From JANNMJ01 sp031397815 (GTDB taxonomy: Bacteria > Bacteroidota > Bacteroidia > Cytophagales > Hymenobacteraceae), in the NCBI GenBank assembly GCA_031397815.1, contig JANNMJ010000062.1, positions 1 through 64,000 of the forward strand: a stretch of 64,000 bases of DNA. The letters run 5' to 3'. Shown here in pieces: positions 52,101-58,294 of the stretch. Positions within the stretch are counted from its first letter, which is position 1. Every line of letters begins with the position of its first letter. Below the pieces are notes generated by a model, which worked only from the letters and a program-made list of their open reading frames with translations, had not been told where the DNA came from and made no database searches. A program made the translations under genes and the position numbers.

Positions 52101-52692
52101 AGCCGTTCGCGACGGGGTCGGGCCGAATCGCTTGGTGCGCGTAGCAGAGGTAATGCACCGAGTCGCGCAGGCTCACGGGGTCAATCTGGAAGGCGCCCGT
52201 CGGGGTCAGCACCAGCGCCCGAAACCCGAGCGGCGACACATCGCACCGCACGCTCAACGCCGCATCATCCGCCCCCACGCCCGCAAACGTGCGAATCCGC
52301 GGCACCTGCGCGGCCAGTGTCGGTGCCATCGGGTGGGTTTCGTAGAGCCGAAACCGGACGGTTCCGCCGTCGGGCGTCGGCAAGGTCAGGACGGGCGCCC
52401 CATTGAGCACCGCGCTCCGCCGCGCTACGGTTTCTTCGGTGGGGGCGCCGGTGGTGGCGGCGCGGAGGTCGGCCACATCCAGCGTCAGCGCCCGGTACGC
52501 GGTGAGGCGGTCCGCCGTCCGGCTCCGGACGGCCGCCGTGCGCGCCGCCGCATCGTCGGGGTGCCAATAGGGCGGCAGCAGCGCCCGGTTGCCGGTTTGC
52601 GCGCTAGATGGGAGAGATGGCAGCGCCGCCAAGCTGCTCAGCGCCACGGCGAATAAGAAGAATGACCGAAAAGAGCGGGTTAAAAAGGGCAT
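46162..52692 (-). CDS. Giant T9SS-exported zinc metallopeptidase with IPT/TIG repeats
   Basis: 2176 residues. A signal peptide (MPFLTRSFRSFFLFAVALSS…SSAQ) and a propeptide-like region precede a reprolysin/M12B-like catalytic domain: VIHEMGHQYGSPHTF gives the zinc ligands H368, H372 and H378 with catalytic E369, and ISVMSYSGHCG supplies the Met-turn. A fibronectin-like segment follows (residues about 470-680). Then about ten IPT/TIG domains (e.g. ISSFTPTSGPIGTLVTVTG, ISSFQPSSGPIGTTVTVLG, VAAFLPTVGRISTVV), a beta-sandwich of about 400 residues and a T9SS sorting domain (ILQAAPNPVRETLRLS, GRIGLYDALGRLVGRAE, GVYVVRSGSQ). It should act on extracellular protein substrates after export. Transcribed alone. 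Confidence 0.93.
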   Translation of the reverse strand: MPFLTRSFRSFFLFAVALSSLAALPSLPSSAQTGNRALLPPYWHPDDAAARTAAVRSRTADRLTAYRALTLDVADLRAATTGAPTEETVARRSAVLNGAPVLTLPTPDGGTVRFRLYETHPMAPTLAAQVPRIRTFAGVGADDAALSVRCDVSPLGFRALVLTPTGAFQIDPVSLRDSVHYLCYAHQAIRPDPVANGCATADAPVTTAVPPANTAHRTNALGTNGFYQNTFRVAFASTGQFTARCGGWLPTLGYMASLVNQVNAIYQRDASTRFQLVANELSIIYRDSVTDGYYDDLDTLMQDNLIHQNQVNLDLTLGGAQYDVGQVFNHGGGGLAVRSGAMFPFYKASATSGHGNPLDPYFLKTVIHEMGHQYGSPHTFNGSVNACGRQRTATTAWEPGAGISVMSYSGHCGSDNLQSAYAELFFHGGSLEIIGNNVLLLTTGANGSNSPASGNTPPVLSAQPANRTIPVNTPFRLTATATDADGDFLSYAWDEFDLGPAGPYVKPTDPQTAGDTGPLFRSWAPTAEPTRYFPRIGDAVPGEALPTVARDLHFRCTVRDGRGGLAQTADVTLTTAPGAGPFRITNPLTNNGFWWTSGQPASVIWDVANTNLAPISCATVNVRLTTDDGRSFTTLAANVPNNGVCAVQVPAGLTASAARVVVEAVGHVFYAVSSPFRIELPAPTLVGIEPAAAMPGETVVLTLDQPTVGNPAHFVFNVKLGTENVAFVKLSATQLQLTMPLTVVSSSNLVLTMNNTRNTATTHFRVLPLVRSLTPAAGAPGDSVAISIYRYSRFETPARQVVDVRFNDGTNPYPAPGTAAGFRALSDSVVRVAVPPGVIEGVIKLRYDYQGANSGSTKTRPFKVYSPIRSYTGGGPVGSSVVVELDSWAGNSTPITAATAVSLNGVAQTLTRPTPTLLRFTLPATATSGRIRVTYGTLGYVETALDFLVTPAITSVVPARGIVGNSITLTGTNFKSIAAVRFNGMDAAFTVVSATRITAVVPPGATTGRVTVLAQNAQTAQLGISAADFTIVDAPTLDSFAALATGQTTTWAGQTVQIIGTGLTGSTAVRFNGRAATSFSVVSDTEIRAVVAPGTTTGPVSVTTLYNTLTSVLDLTIVGTPALPVISSFTPTSGPIGTLVTVTGANFQLPNAVVGQATIGNGGLVFGAGGGASAVISNTEIRLQVGANTTSGLLTLTSPAGTGASVGAFTVLATPPPTISSFTPGTAAEGQYVTLTGTNFVDVTSVTLNGLVCPRHPFLNSGSTTAYTVRVPVGAVTGPLILTTPKGTATTASYLIVAPAPTISSFQPSSGPIGTTVTVLGTGLAQAADVFVGTSANGNAISPSATGTSATFVLMPDATTGRILVSTPLGFATSALDFEVTAGGAASAPILTAIAPANGQHIGGTITLTGTNLLGVADVRINGVSAQNVVAQSATEITATVPPGASTGRVSVTGPGGTAFSGADYPIIGAPTVAAFLPTVGRISTVVSLSGTNLHGATSVAFGGIAAPVISVNAAGTSLTAAVPNGAAPGPLTVTIPSLGTFTTAASFTVLTAATWTGAISTDWTNAANWAGNQLPGATEAAEIPAGKPRYPVLTAAQNIGVGSLTLAAGAVLTVSGTLTLTGDFTVFGDFRHVGGVVELAGTAPQQLWGNVTQTYRELTVGPHGATLNAPAKITRMLTLEGDFQTFQNLTLASSATSTAMLVNAGGVVVGPIFVQRYWAPGAAPGLGFRHLSAPVQGAPVSQLTVFGANGFTPLVNPAYNALPFVAPPTAKYPNLFGFDETRGGPTADFSTGYFSPNQPTDLLTSGRGYSAYMRPLTVTFFGEAQQGDVTVGPLSRTGSNGKSGWHLLGNPYASPLDWDAVAVPPGLSAAISVWQSTGGSNGIYRTRVSNSDGTGTGNLPDGLVPMGQGFFANIVDPTPLPLHLTFTNAHRPTTFVNPTAARAASAAVPTVQLRLQAPADSAATSDDTFIAFRPNATPALDAAFDGPRPALNIGHPTLVSGLPTGDLLAVNALPVDFLLTGTTVELTASVPTPGVWTLALAAADHLDGTPLTLLDRLTGTRYDLRQLTAYAFPVVQAGALVGRFALEVGAARPLGTAVLVSAPISILQAAPNPVRETLRLSGAVGRIGLYDALGRLVGRAEADSAGGATLPVRGLPAGVYVVRSGSQSCRVVVAE

Positions 52693-52834
52693 ACGCGACG
52701 CCCCCGCGCCTAATGAGTGAACAGGACGGGAGGCATCGCAAAACTCTTGATAGGGATTGGAGATTGAAATCCCCTATTTGGGGGAGATGGTGGGGGGTGT
52801 GTTGTGCCGAGCCGGGGCGTGGGTCGCCCGGCGC

Positions 52835-52990
52835 GTGGGTCGCCCGGGGTAGTCGGCGCAAAGCGCCGCCAACCCCGGGCTTTGGAGAAGAACCCCGTTG
52901 GGGTTCGCATTACGCATGTCATCGGGGAACCCCAACGGGGTTCTTTTCCACAGCCCGGGGTTGATTTTTGAAAAAAATCTACCCCGGGCC
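52835..52990. repeat. Composite hairpin repeat, copy 2
   Basis: Nested hairpin 52842-52880 (GCCCGGGGT…CGGCGC-AAA-GCGCCG…ACCCCGGGC). Then a second stem: GAAGAACCCCGTTGGGGTTC pairs with GAACCCCAACGGGGTTCTT. Then a third: CCCGGGGT…ACCCCGGG flanking an A/T-rich loop (TTGATTTTTGAAAAAAATCT). The first part matches 32901-33000. Confidence 0.82.
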
Positions 52991-53020
52991 CACGTCGGGA
53001 CACGTCGGGACACGTCGGGA
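52991..53020. repeat. Three exact tandem copies of CACGTCGGGA
   Basis: Three perfect 10-bp copies at 52991, 53001 and 53011, adjacent to composite repeat copy 2. In copy 1 the corresponding place is taken by four 12-bp GTYGGGCCACGC units. Confidence 0.85.
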
Positions 53021-53138
53021 CACACACGCTCCCCCCAAAAAATCAAATCGCCCCAACCGCACCAATCAGCCTGCCGAAAACAGACCAACCAGCACGCCGG
53101 GGCGATTCAGGAAATGGATGGATGGGGAAAAGAGGGTA

Positions 53139-54005
53139 TTATTTCGTCACGCCCAATTGCGTCCGCAAAAACGCCAGCGCGCGGCTGTGGGCGTCTTCTG
53201 CGAATTCTTTGGTGTATTTAGGGTTGCTGGGGTTTGCGAAGGCGTGGTCGGCGTCGTAGCTCTTTACGGTGAGGGTTTTACCGGCTTTTTTCATCGCCGC
53301 CTCAAAATCCGCAACGACTTTCGGCGAAATCCATTTATCCTGCGTCGCGAAAATACCGAGCACCGGCGTGCGGAGGTTCGCGAGCTTCGCAGCATCGGCT
53401 TCCGGCTGGCCGTAATACATCACGCAGCCCGCCGCTTGGGCGCCATTCAGCAGCGCCGTTTGGAGGCTCCAGCCGCCGCCGAAGCACCAGCCCACCGCCC
53501 CAATCTTCGCCTTGGCGCCCGCGTAGGTTTTGGCGCCCGTCAGGATAGCCATGGCGCGCTCCGGCTTCACGGCCTGCATCAGCTTCCCGGCGGCATCGGC
53601 GTCGGTCGCGATGGCGCCGTCGTACAAGTCCACGGCGAGGACGTTGACGTCGGGCATCTCCTCGGCGTAGCGGGCGGCTTCGCGCTTGATGTAATCGTTC
53701 AAGCCCCACCATTCGTGAATCACGAACAGGTATTTGGTGCTCGGCTTGGCGCTCTTCACGAGGTAGCCGTGCCCTTCGGCGCCGCCCGCCACCGGAAACG
53801 TCACTGCTTCACCGGCCCCGGTAAAATGAAACGGCCGCGGCGACAGGTGATTCCCCCGGAAAGCCGCCCGCGAGCCGAGCTTGGCGAACGCCACCGTCGG
53901 GGCGGCGCAGCACGAGGCGGGCGCAGCGCCGACGCGCCGGGTGGTTTGGGCCGAAGCCGGGAGTACGCCAACCACCGCCGCCACCCAGACCAGCGGCAGC
54001 GTCAT
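53139..54005 (-). CDS. Dienelactone hydrolase family protein (exported)
   Basis: 288 residues from the ATG at 54005; an upstream GTG at 54035 would add ten residues before the signal peptide. The signal peptide (MTLPLVWVAAVVGVLPASAQ) predicts periplasmic location. The alpha/beta-hydrolase domain has the DLH catalytic cysteine (GAVGWCFGGGWSL), the acid in TQDKWISPK and the His in YDADHAFANPSNP; the oxyanion region is in LFVIHEWWGLNDYIK. The family hydrolyses dienelactones and other small esters; most periplasmic members have unknown substrates. It is transcribed alone, divergent from the MFS gene. Confidence 0.9.
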   Translation of the reverse strand: MTLPLVWVAAVVGVLPASAQTTRRVGAAPASCCAAPTVAFAKLGSRAAFRGNHLSPRPFHFTGAGEAVTFPVAGGAEGHGYLVKSAKPSTKYLFVIHEWWGLNDYIKREAARYAEEMPDVNVLAVDLYDGAIATDADAAGKLMQAVKPERAMAILTGAKTYAGAKAKIGAVGWCFGGGWSLQTALLNGAQAAGCVMYYGQPEADAAKLANLRTPVLGIFATQDKWISPKVVADFEAAMKKAGKTLTVKSYDADHAFANPSNPKYTKEFAEDAHSRALAFLRTQLGVTK

Positions 54006-54162
54006 TTTGAGGAAAGATTTCAGCACGAAAACCACGTTCCGACCAGAAGTTTCAGGCGAAACAGCTTCTCCGTGAAGCCCACCCGCCGGTCGAATGACGG
54101 CACTACAAGTCAGGGGGGAAATAGTTTGAATCGAGGAGCCGCTACTGAGTAATACGAATAGG

Positions 54163-54288
54163 TTTTGTCATTGCGAGGAGGCTTTGCGACGAAGCAATCC
54201 TCGTAGGATGTGGGCGTTTGCTGAGCCACATTTTCGGTGCAACGGGGATTGCCACGTCGTCGCAAAGCCTCCTCCTCGCAATGACAAA
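54163..54288. repeat. REP-like (BIME-type) inverted repeat
   Basis: Begins TTTTGTCATTGCGAGGAGGC and ends with the complementary CTCCTCGCAATGACAAA. The inner arms GCTTTGCGACGA and TCGTCGCAAAGC pair. Same family as 20803-20916 and 1-17. Confidence 0.85.
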
Positions 54289-54337
54289 GTCTTCTTCTGA
54301 TTAGATATTTAACGCGCGCCATCAGCCCGCCAACCCG

Positions 54338-54344
54338 ACCTTTG
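54338..54344 (+). promoter_or_regulatory. Possible Bacteroidota -7 element (ACCTTTG)
   Basis: ACCTTTG lies 8 nt before the MFS ATG; the same CGACCTTTGCG occurs before the mtaB start. It fits the TAnnTTTG class, but the leader would be very short. Confidence 0.3.
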
Positions 54345-54352
54345 CGGACACT

Positions 54353-55618
54353 ATGTCGGCACCCGCCCCTCTCCTCACGCCTTCCGATTCGCCCGCGTCG
54401 CATCGCCACGCGCTTACGTTCATCTTCATCACGCTGCTGATCGACGTCACCGGGTTCGGCCTCATCATTCCCGTGGTGCCGAAGCTGATTCAGCAGCTCC
54501 ACGGCGGCAATCTGGCGAATGCCGCCGAGTGGGGCGGCTACCTCGGCTTTGCCTACGCGGCGCTGCAATTCGTGACGGCCCCCATCCTCGGCGGCCTCTC
54601 CGACCGGTTCGGGCGGCGCCCGGTGCTGCTGTTCTCGCTCTTCGGATTCGGGCTGGATTATATCCTGCAAGGCTTCGCGCCCACGATGGGCTGGCTCTTC
54701 GCGGGGCGGTGCATTGCGGGCATTACCGGCGCGAGCTTCACCACCGCGAGCGCCTACATCGCCGACATCAGCACCCCCGAAAAGCGCGCCCAGAACTTCG
54801 GGATGATTGGCGCGGCGTTCGGCATCGGCTTCATTCTCGGCCCGGTAGTCGGTGGGCTGCTCGGCGAGGCGTATGGCCCGCGCGCGCCGTTTTTCGCCGC
54901 TGCCGCGTTGGCGCTGCTCAATGCCGGGTACGGCTATTTCGTGCTGCCCGAATCACTGGCGCCCGCCAACCGCCGCCCCTTCGACTGGCGCCGGGCGAAC
55001 CCCGTCGGGTCGCTGCTCAACATCGGGCGGTATCCGCAGATTCTGGGGCTGGTGGCAGCGATGTTCCTGCTTTACATCGCCGGACACGCCGCGCAGAGTA
55101 CGTGGACGTACTTCACGTTCGAGCAATTCAAGTGGACTGAGAAGCAAGTCGGCTACTCCCTCGCGTTCGTGGGGCTGATTATTGGCATCGTACAGGGCGG
55201 CCTGACGCGGGTCGTGATTCCGCGCATCGGGCAGCGGCGGTCGGTGGTGGTGGGGTTTGCGTTTTACGTGGTGGGCTTGGTCTGCTTCGCCTTTTCCACC
55301 GAAGGCTGGATGATGTACGCCTTTATGATTCCCTACGGCCTCGGCGGTTTGGCTGGCCCGGCGGTGCAAGCCCTCGTGAGCGAATCGGTCCCGCCCTCCG
55401 AGCAAGGCGAGCTGCAAGGCGCCCTCACGAGCCTCGTGAGCGTGGCGAGCATCATCGGCCCGCTCCTCATGACGCGCCTGTTCGCGCATTTCTCCAGCCA
55501 CGCGCCCGGCGCCGTCTACTTCCCCGGCGCGCCGTTTCTGGCGGGCGCCATCCTCACCATCATCGCCTTGGTAATGACCATCTGGTCGTTCCGCCGCCAA
55601 AAGCTAGCCGCTCAGTAA
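54353..55618 (+). CDS. MFS exporter, TCR/TetA-like
   Basis: 421 residues with 12 membrane helices. The first helix has the TetA-type start LIDVTGFGLIIPVVPKLIQQL. The loop 2-3 motif A reads GGLSDRFGRRPVLLFSLFG, and motif C is in GAAFGIGFILGPVVGGLLGE. These match the tetracycline-resistance/multidrug group of drug:H+ antiporters. Substrate cannot be told from sequence; many such proteins in environmental bacteria export unrelated compounds. The stop codon is immediately followed by a 42-bp tandem array. Confidence 0.9.
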   Translation: MSAPAPLLTPSDSPASHRHALTFIFITLLIDVTGFGLIIPVVPKLIQQLHGGNLANAAEWGGYLGFAYAALQFVTAPILGGLSDRFGRRPVLLFSLFGFGLDYILQGFAPTMGWLFAGRCIAGITGASFTTASAYIADISTPEKRAQNFGMIGAAFGIGFILGPVVGGLLGEAYGPRAPFFAAAALALLNAGYGYFVLPESLAPANRRPFDWRRANPVGSLLNIGRYPQILGLVAAMFLLYIAGHAAQSTWTYFTFEQFKWTEKQVGYSLAFVGLIIGIVQGGLTRVVIPRIGQRRSVVVGFAFYVVGLVCFAFSTEGWMMYAFMIPYGLGGLAGPAVQALVSESVPPSEQGELQGALTSLVSVASIIGPLLMTRLFAHFSSHAPGAVYFPGAPFLAGAILTIIALVMTIWSFRRQKLAAQ

Positions 55619-56042
55619 GCCCCGCCACTTGGCGGAGTGGCTTCCTTTCAACAGGAGATGGCACCGCCAAGTGGCGGAGTGCCTTCCCGATGAATGGAGA
55701 CGGCACCGCCAAGTGGCGGTATGGCTTCCCGACGAATGGAGACGGCACCGCCAGTTGGCGGAGTGGCTTCCCGACGAAAGGAGGTGGCACCGCCAAGTGG
55801 CAGAGTGCCTTCCCGACGAATGGAGATGGCACCCCAATGTGGGCGGATGGCTTCCCGACGAAAGGAGACGGCACTCCAATGTGGACGGGTGGCTTCCCGT
55901 GCATCCGTGAAAGGGACACCGTTTGATGCCGCATCGCGTCCGCCATCGCCGGTTTCCCCTTCGGGAACGCCAGTGTTCCGTTAAGCTCCCCTATTCTTAC
56001 CTCCCCCCATTGCCCGCCTAAAGCAACTCCTAGCTGGCAGAA
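55619..56042. other. Intergenic region of 424 bases, mostly repeat array
   Basis: Contains array A (55620-55914). The remaining 128 bases hold no gene. Because 42 is a multiple of three, the array stays open in several frames on both strands, which gives false short open frames. Confidence 0.7.
55620..55914. repeat. Tandem array A: seven 42-bp units
   Basis: Units begin at 55620, 55662, 55704, 55746, 55788, 55830 and 55872. The conserved part is CACCGCCAAGTGGCGG…CTTCCCGACGAATGGAGA. In the first five units CCGCCA-nn-TGGCGG forms a small hairpin; the last two change to CCCAATGTGGGCGG-like. The array starts two bases after the MFS stop codon. There are no spacers, so this is not a CRISPR array. 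Confidence 0.9.
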
Positions 56043-56594
56043 TTAAATTATCCCAAACCTTACTTTATATTCTAACAATGATTCTTTTGCAGCAAGAGGA
56101 ATTCGAATCGTTTCGAAAGCCCGAATGGCTTCTGCCGCCAACAGCCGAATAGGATAGTTAGACAACTGACCTCGGCCAGTCCCTGTGTTAACCCCTATTT
56201 CAACACTGGTCTTAGAAAAAATTGGCGTATCAAATCGCACGAAACCGGCAACCAACTTTCCATCTGCACGGACGAGTACTCTAAGTATGACATATCCCTC
56301 GGCTCCTGCTCGCAAAGCTGGAAAAGGATATTTAATTGAATCGGCCAGCATAGCCCCCACTTTCATCAGCATACCCGAATCCAACTCAATCGTCGGCACA
56401 ACCTTCAACTGCGTGCTAACAAACGGCTCATCATCAATCGTCCGCACCGCAACAAATGGCTCTTCGCCAGCCTTCGCATTCGTCGCCACCGGAGCAGGGG
56501 AAGGCTTCCGGGGCCGCTCATGTCTTTGTGAGCGCTGACCCAGACTTGTAAAAGCGCACAAAGACAGCGCGACCAACAAAGAAATTCTTACCAT
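56043..56594 (-). CDS. Secreted TonB C-terminal-like protein
   Basis: 183 residues. A signal peptide (MVRISLLVALSLCAFTSLGQ) is followed by a Pro/Arg-rich stretch and a domain resembling the TonB C-terminus: YPFPALRAGAEGYVILRVLV, then ADGKLVAGFVRFDTPIF, with an alpha/beta end (AAEAIRAFETIRI). There is no membrane anchor except the signal, unlike true TonB. Such free TonB-C-like proteins are common in Bacteroidota and of unknown role. The gene is visibly richer in A/T than its surroundings, as is the next gene, so the pair may be acquired. The next gene (56610) is 15 nt upstream on the same strand. Confidence 0.65.
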   Translation of the reverse strand: MVRISLLVALSLCAFTSLGQRSQRHERPRKPSPAPVATNAKAGEEPFVAVRTIDDEPFVSTQLKVVPTIELDSGMLMKVGAMLADSIKYPFPALRAGAEGYVILRVLVRADGKLVAGFVRFDTPIFSKTSVEIGVNTGTGRGQLSNYPIRLLAAEAIRAFETIRIPLAAKESLLEYKVRFGII

Positions 56595-56609
56595 CGATTT
56601 AAAAGCGAT

Positions 56610-56816
56610 TCAGGGAGTTAAGAATTTTACACAGACAAACAACATCCCCCCAAACCAAATCCCCAGCACCACCAACCCCACCGCATCGCGCACACGCTGC
56701 CGCCGGTTCTTCTGCGCTTGCGATAACGGCTTCTGCTTGTTGTACCGCGCCTCCCATAAATTGAATGGTAGTCCGAAAAGCGCGCTGCCGACAAGCTCAT
56801 ACAGAAAATCCATCAT
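56610..56816 (-). CDS. Small membrane protein of unknown function
   Basis: 68 residues from the ATG at 56816; the in-frame start at 56903 would overlap the mtaB promoter region and adds a Gly/Arg-rich stretch. Starts MMDFLYELVGSALFGLPFNL, then a basic segment (KQKPLSQAQKNRRQRVR), and one C-terminal membrane helix (DAVGLVVLGIWFGGMLFVCV). No recognised domain. It lies 15 nt before the TonB-C-like gene on the same strand, so they probably form an operon. Confidence 0.6.
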   Translation of the reverse strand: MMDFLYELVGSALFGLPFNLWEARYNKQKPLSQAQKNRRQRVRDAVGLVVLGIWFGGMLFVCVKFLTP

Positions 56817-56932
56817 ACTCTTTACCGATACGCGACCGATTAGCCGCCTTCCTCCCCCGAACGAATAACCACCAACGAATGTAATCACGCGCTTATTGCC
56901 CATCGGCGGCGCTGTTCCCGCGCCCGTCCCGA

Positions 56933-56938
56933 CCTTTG
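56933..56938 (+). promoter_or_regulatory. Possible Bacteroidota -7 element (CCTTTG)
   Basis: CGACCTTTGCG at 56930-56940 lies 4-6 nt upstream of the mtaB ATG, identical to the element before the MFS gene. If real, the mRNA is nearly leaderless. Confidence 0.3.
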
Positions 56939-56943
56939 CGCCT

Positions 56944-58278
56944 ATGTCCTCGATTGCTTTCTATACCCTCGGCTGTAAGCTCAACTTCTCGGAGTCTTCG
57001 GCGCTCGCCCGCTCCTTCGAGACGCGCGGCTGGGCGCGTAAGGCGTTCCACGAAGGCGCCGATGTGGTGGTGGTGAACACTTGCTCCGTCACCGACCACG
57101 CCGACCGTAAGTGCAAGAAAGTGGTGCAGGAAGCGCGGCGCCATAACCCGGCCGCGCGGGTCGTCATCGTGGGGTGCTACGCGCAGCTCAAGCCGCAGGA
57201 AATCGCCACGATTCCCGGTGTGAGCGCCGTGTTTGGCGCCGCCGAGAAATTCGACCTCGCCCACCACGTCGAAGCCCTCCTCGCGAACCCCGCCGCCGAC
57301 GCCGCACCGCTCGTCCTGACCTCCCCCATCGCGCACGCCAACACCTTCGTGCCCGCCTACTCGTCCGGCGACCGTACCCGCACCTTCCTCAAAGTGCAGG
57401 ACGGCTGCGATTACTCGTGCTCGTTCTGCACCATCCCGCTGGCGCGGGGCAAGTCGCGTTCGGGGGATATCGCGGGGGTTTTGGCGCAGGTCGAAGAGAT
57501 TGCCGCGTCCGGCACGGTGCAGGAAATTGTGCTCACGGGCGTCAATCTCGGTGATTTCGGCCTCGATTCTGACGGCACCCGCCAAGAGACGTTCACGCAG
57601 CTCGCGCACCGTCTCGCCGCCGATGCGCCCGCGCCGATTCAGCGGTTCCGCATCTCGTCCATCGAACCCAATCTGCTCACCGATGAAGTCATCGACCTCG
57701 TCGCGAGCGGCACGCGGTTTATGCCGCACTTCCACATCCCGCTCCAATCCGGCTCCGACCGGATTTTGCGCCTGATGCGCCGCCGCTACCTCACCAAGCT
57801 CTACTCCGACCGCATCACGCGCATCAAAACCCTGATGCCGCACTGCGGAATCGGGGTCGATGTCATCGTCGGATTCCCCGGTGAAACCGACGCCGACTTC
57901 CGCGAGACCCACGATTTCCTCGCCGCCCTGCCCGTCACGTACCTCCACGTTTTCCCGTACTCCGAGCGCGCCAACACCCTCGCCGCCGAGCTGCCGGGCC
58001 GCGTGCCGGAGCGCATCCGCTCGCAGCGCACCGAGCAGTTGCGCAACCTCTCGGAACGCAAGCGCCGCGATTTTGCCGAAAGCCGCCTCGGCACCACCGC
58101 CCGCGTGCTGTTCGAGGCTGAAGTCAACGCCGCCGGACAGCTCGAAGGCTATACCGAGAACTACATCCGCGTCGCGCTCCCCTACGACCCGCTGCTGGTG
58201 GGCGAAATCCGCGAAGTGAGCCTCACCGAGCTGACTGCTGGGGGCTTGGTGTTGGCGGAAGAAGCTATCGTGGCGTAA
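56944..58278 (+). CDS. mtaB: tRNA (N6-threonylcarbamoyladenosine(37)-C2)-methylthiotransferase
   Basis: 444 residues from the ATG at 56944. A UPF0004 N-terminal domain (AFYTLGCKLNFSESSAL, NTCSVTDHADRKCK, GCYAQLKP) supplies three cysteines for one Fe-S cluster. The radical-SAM domain carries CDYSCSFC (CxxxCxxC) with GRSRSGDI-like context, and DVIVGFPGETDADF. A C-terminal TRAM-like domain follows (VLFEAEVNAAGQLEGYTENY). The LGCKLN (not MGCQMN) and short loop identify the MtaB rather than MiaB or RimO branch. It converts t6A37 to ms2t6A37 in tRNAs reading ANN codons. Transcribed alone. Confidence 0.93.
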   Translation: MSSIAFYTLGCKLNFSESSALARSFETRGWARKAFHEGADVVVVNTCSVTDHADRKCKKVVQEARRHNPAARVVIVGCYAQLKPQEIATIPGVSAVFGAAEKFDLAHHVEALLANPAADAAPLVLTSPIAHANTFVPAYSSGDRTRTFLKVQDGCDYSCSFCTIPLARGKSRSGDIAGVLAQVEEIAASGTVQEIVLTGVNLGDFGLDSDGTRQETFTQLAHRLAADAPAPIQRFRISSIEPNLLTDEVIDLVASGTRFMPHFHIPLQSGSDRILRLMRRRYLTKLYSDRITRIKTLMPHCGIGVDVIVGFPGETDADFRETHDFLAALPVTYLHVFPYSERANTLAAELPGRVPERIRSQRTEQLRNLSERKRRDFAESRLGTTARVLFEAEVNAAGQLEGYTENYIRVALPYDPLLVGEIREVSLTELTAGGLVLAEEAIVA

Positions 58279-58294
58279 CGAGGGTTTTCCCGAC

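Larger units (their letters stand above)
52693..53138. other. Intergenic region of 446 bases with a composite repeat
   Basis: No supportable gene. It holds copy 2 of the composite hairpin repeat (52835-52990), a 10-bp tandem repeat (52991-53020), and a partly duplicated GCGTGGGTCGCCCGG block at about 52817-52848. It separates the metallopeptidase start from the end of the dienelactone-hydrolase gene. Confidence 0.7.
54006..54352. other. Divergent intergenic region with REP-like repeat and promoter-like element
   Basis: 347 bases between the dienelactone hydrolase and MFS starts. It contains the REP-like repeat 54163-54288 and a CGACCTTTG element at 54336-54344, 9 nt upstream of the MFS ATG. 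No gene is supported. Confidence 0.65.

Noticed and set aside
55620..55914. Possible CRISPR array
   Set aside because: The 42-bp units are contiguous with no unique spacers, no leader and no cas genes nearby.
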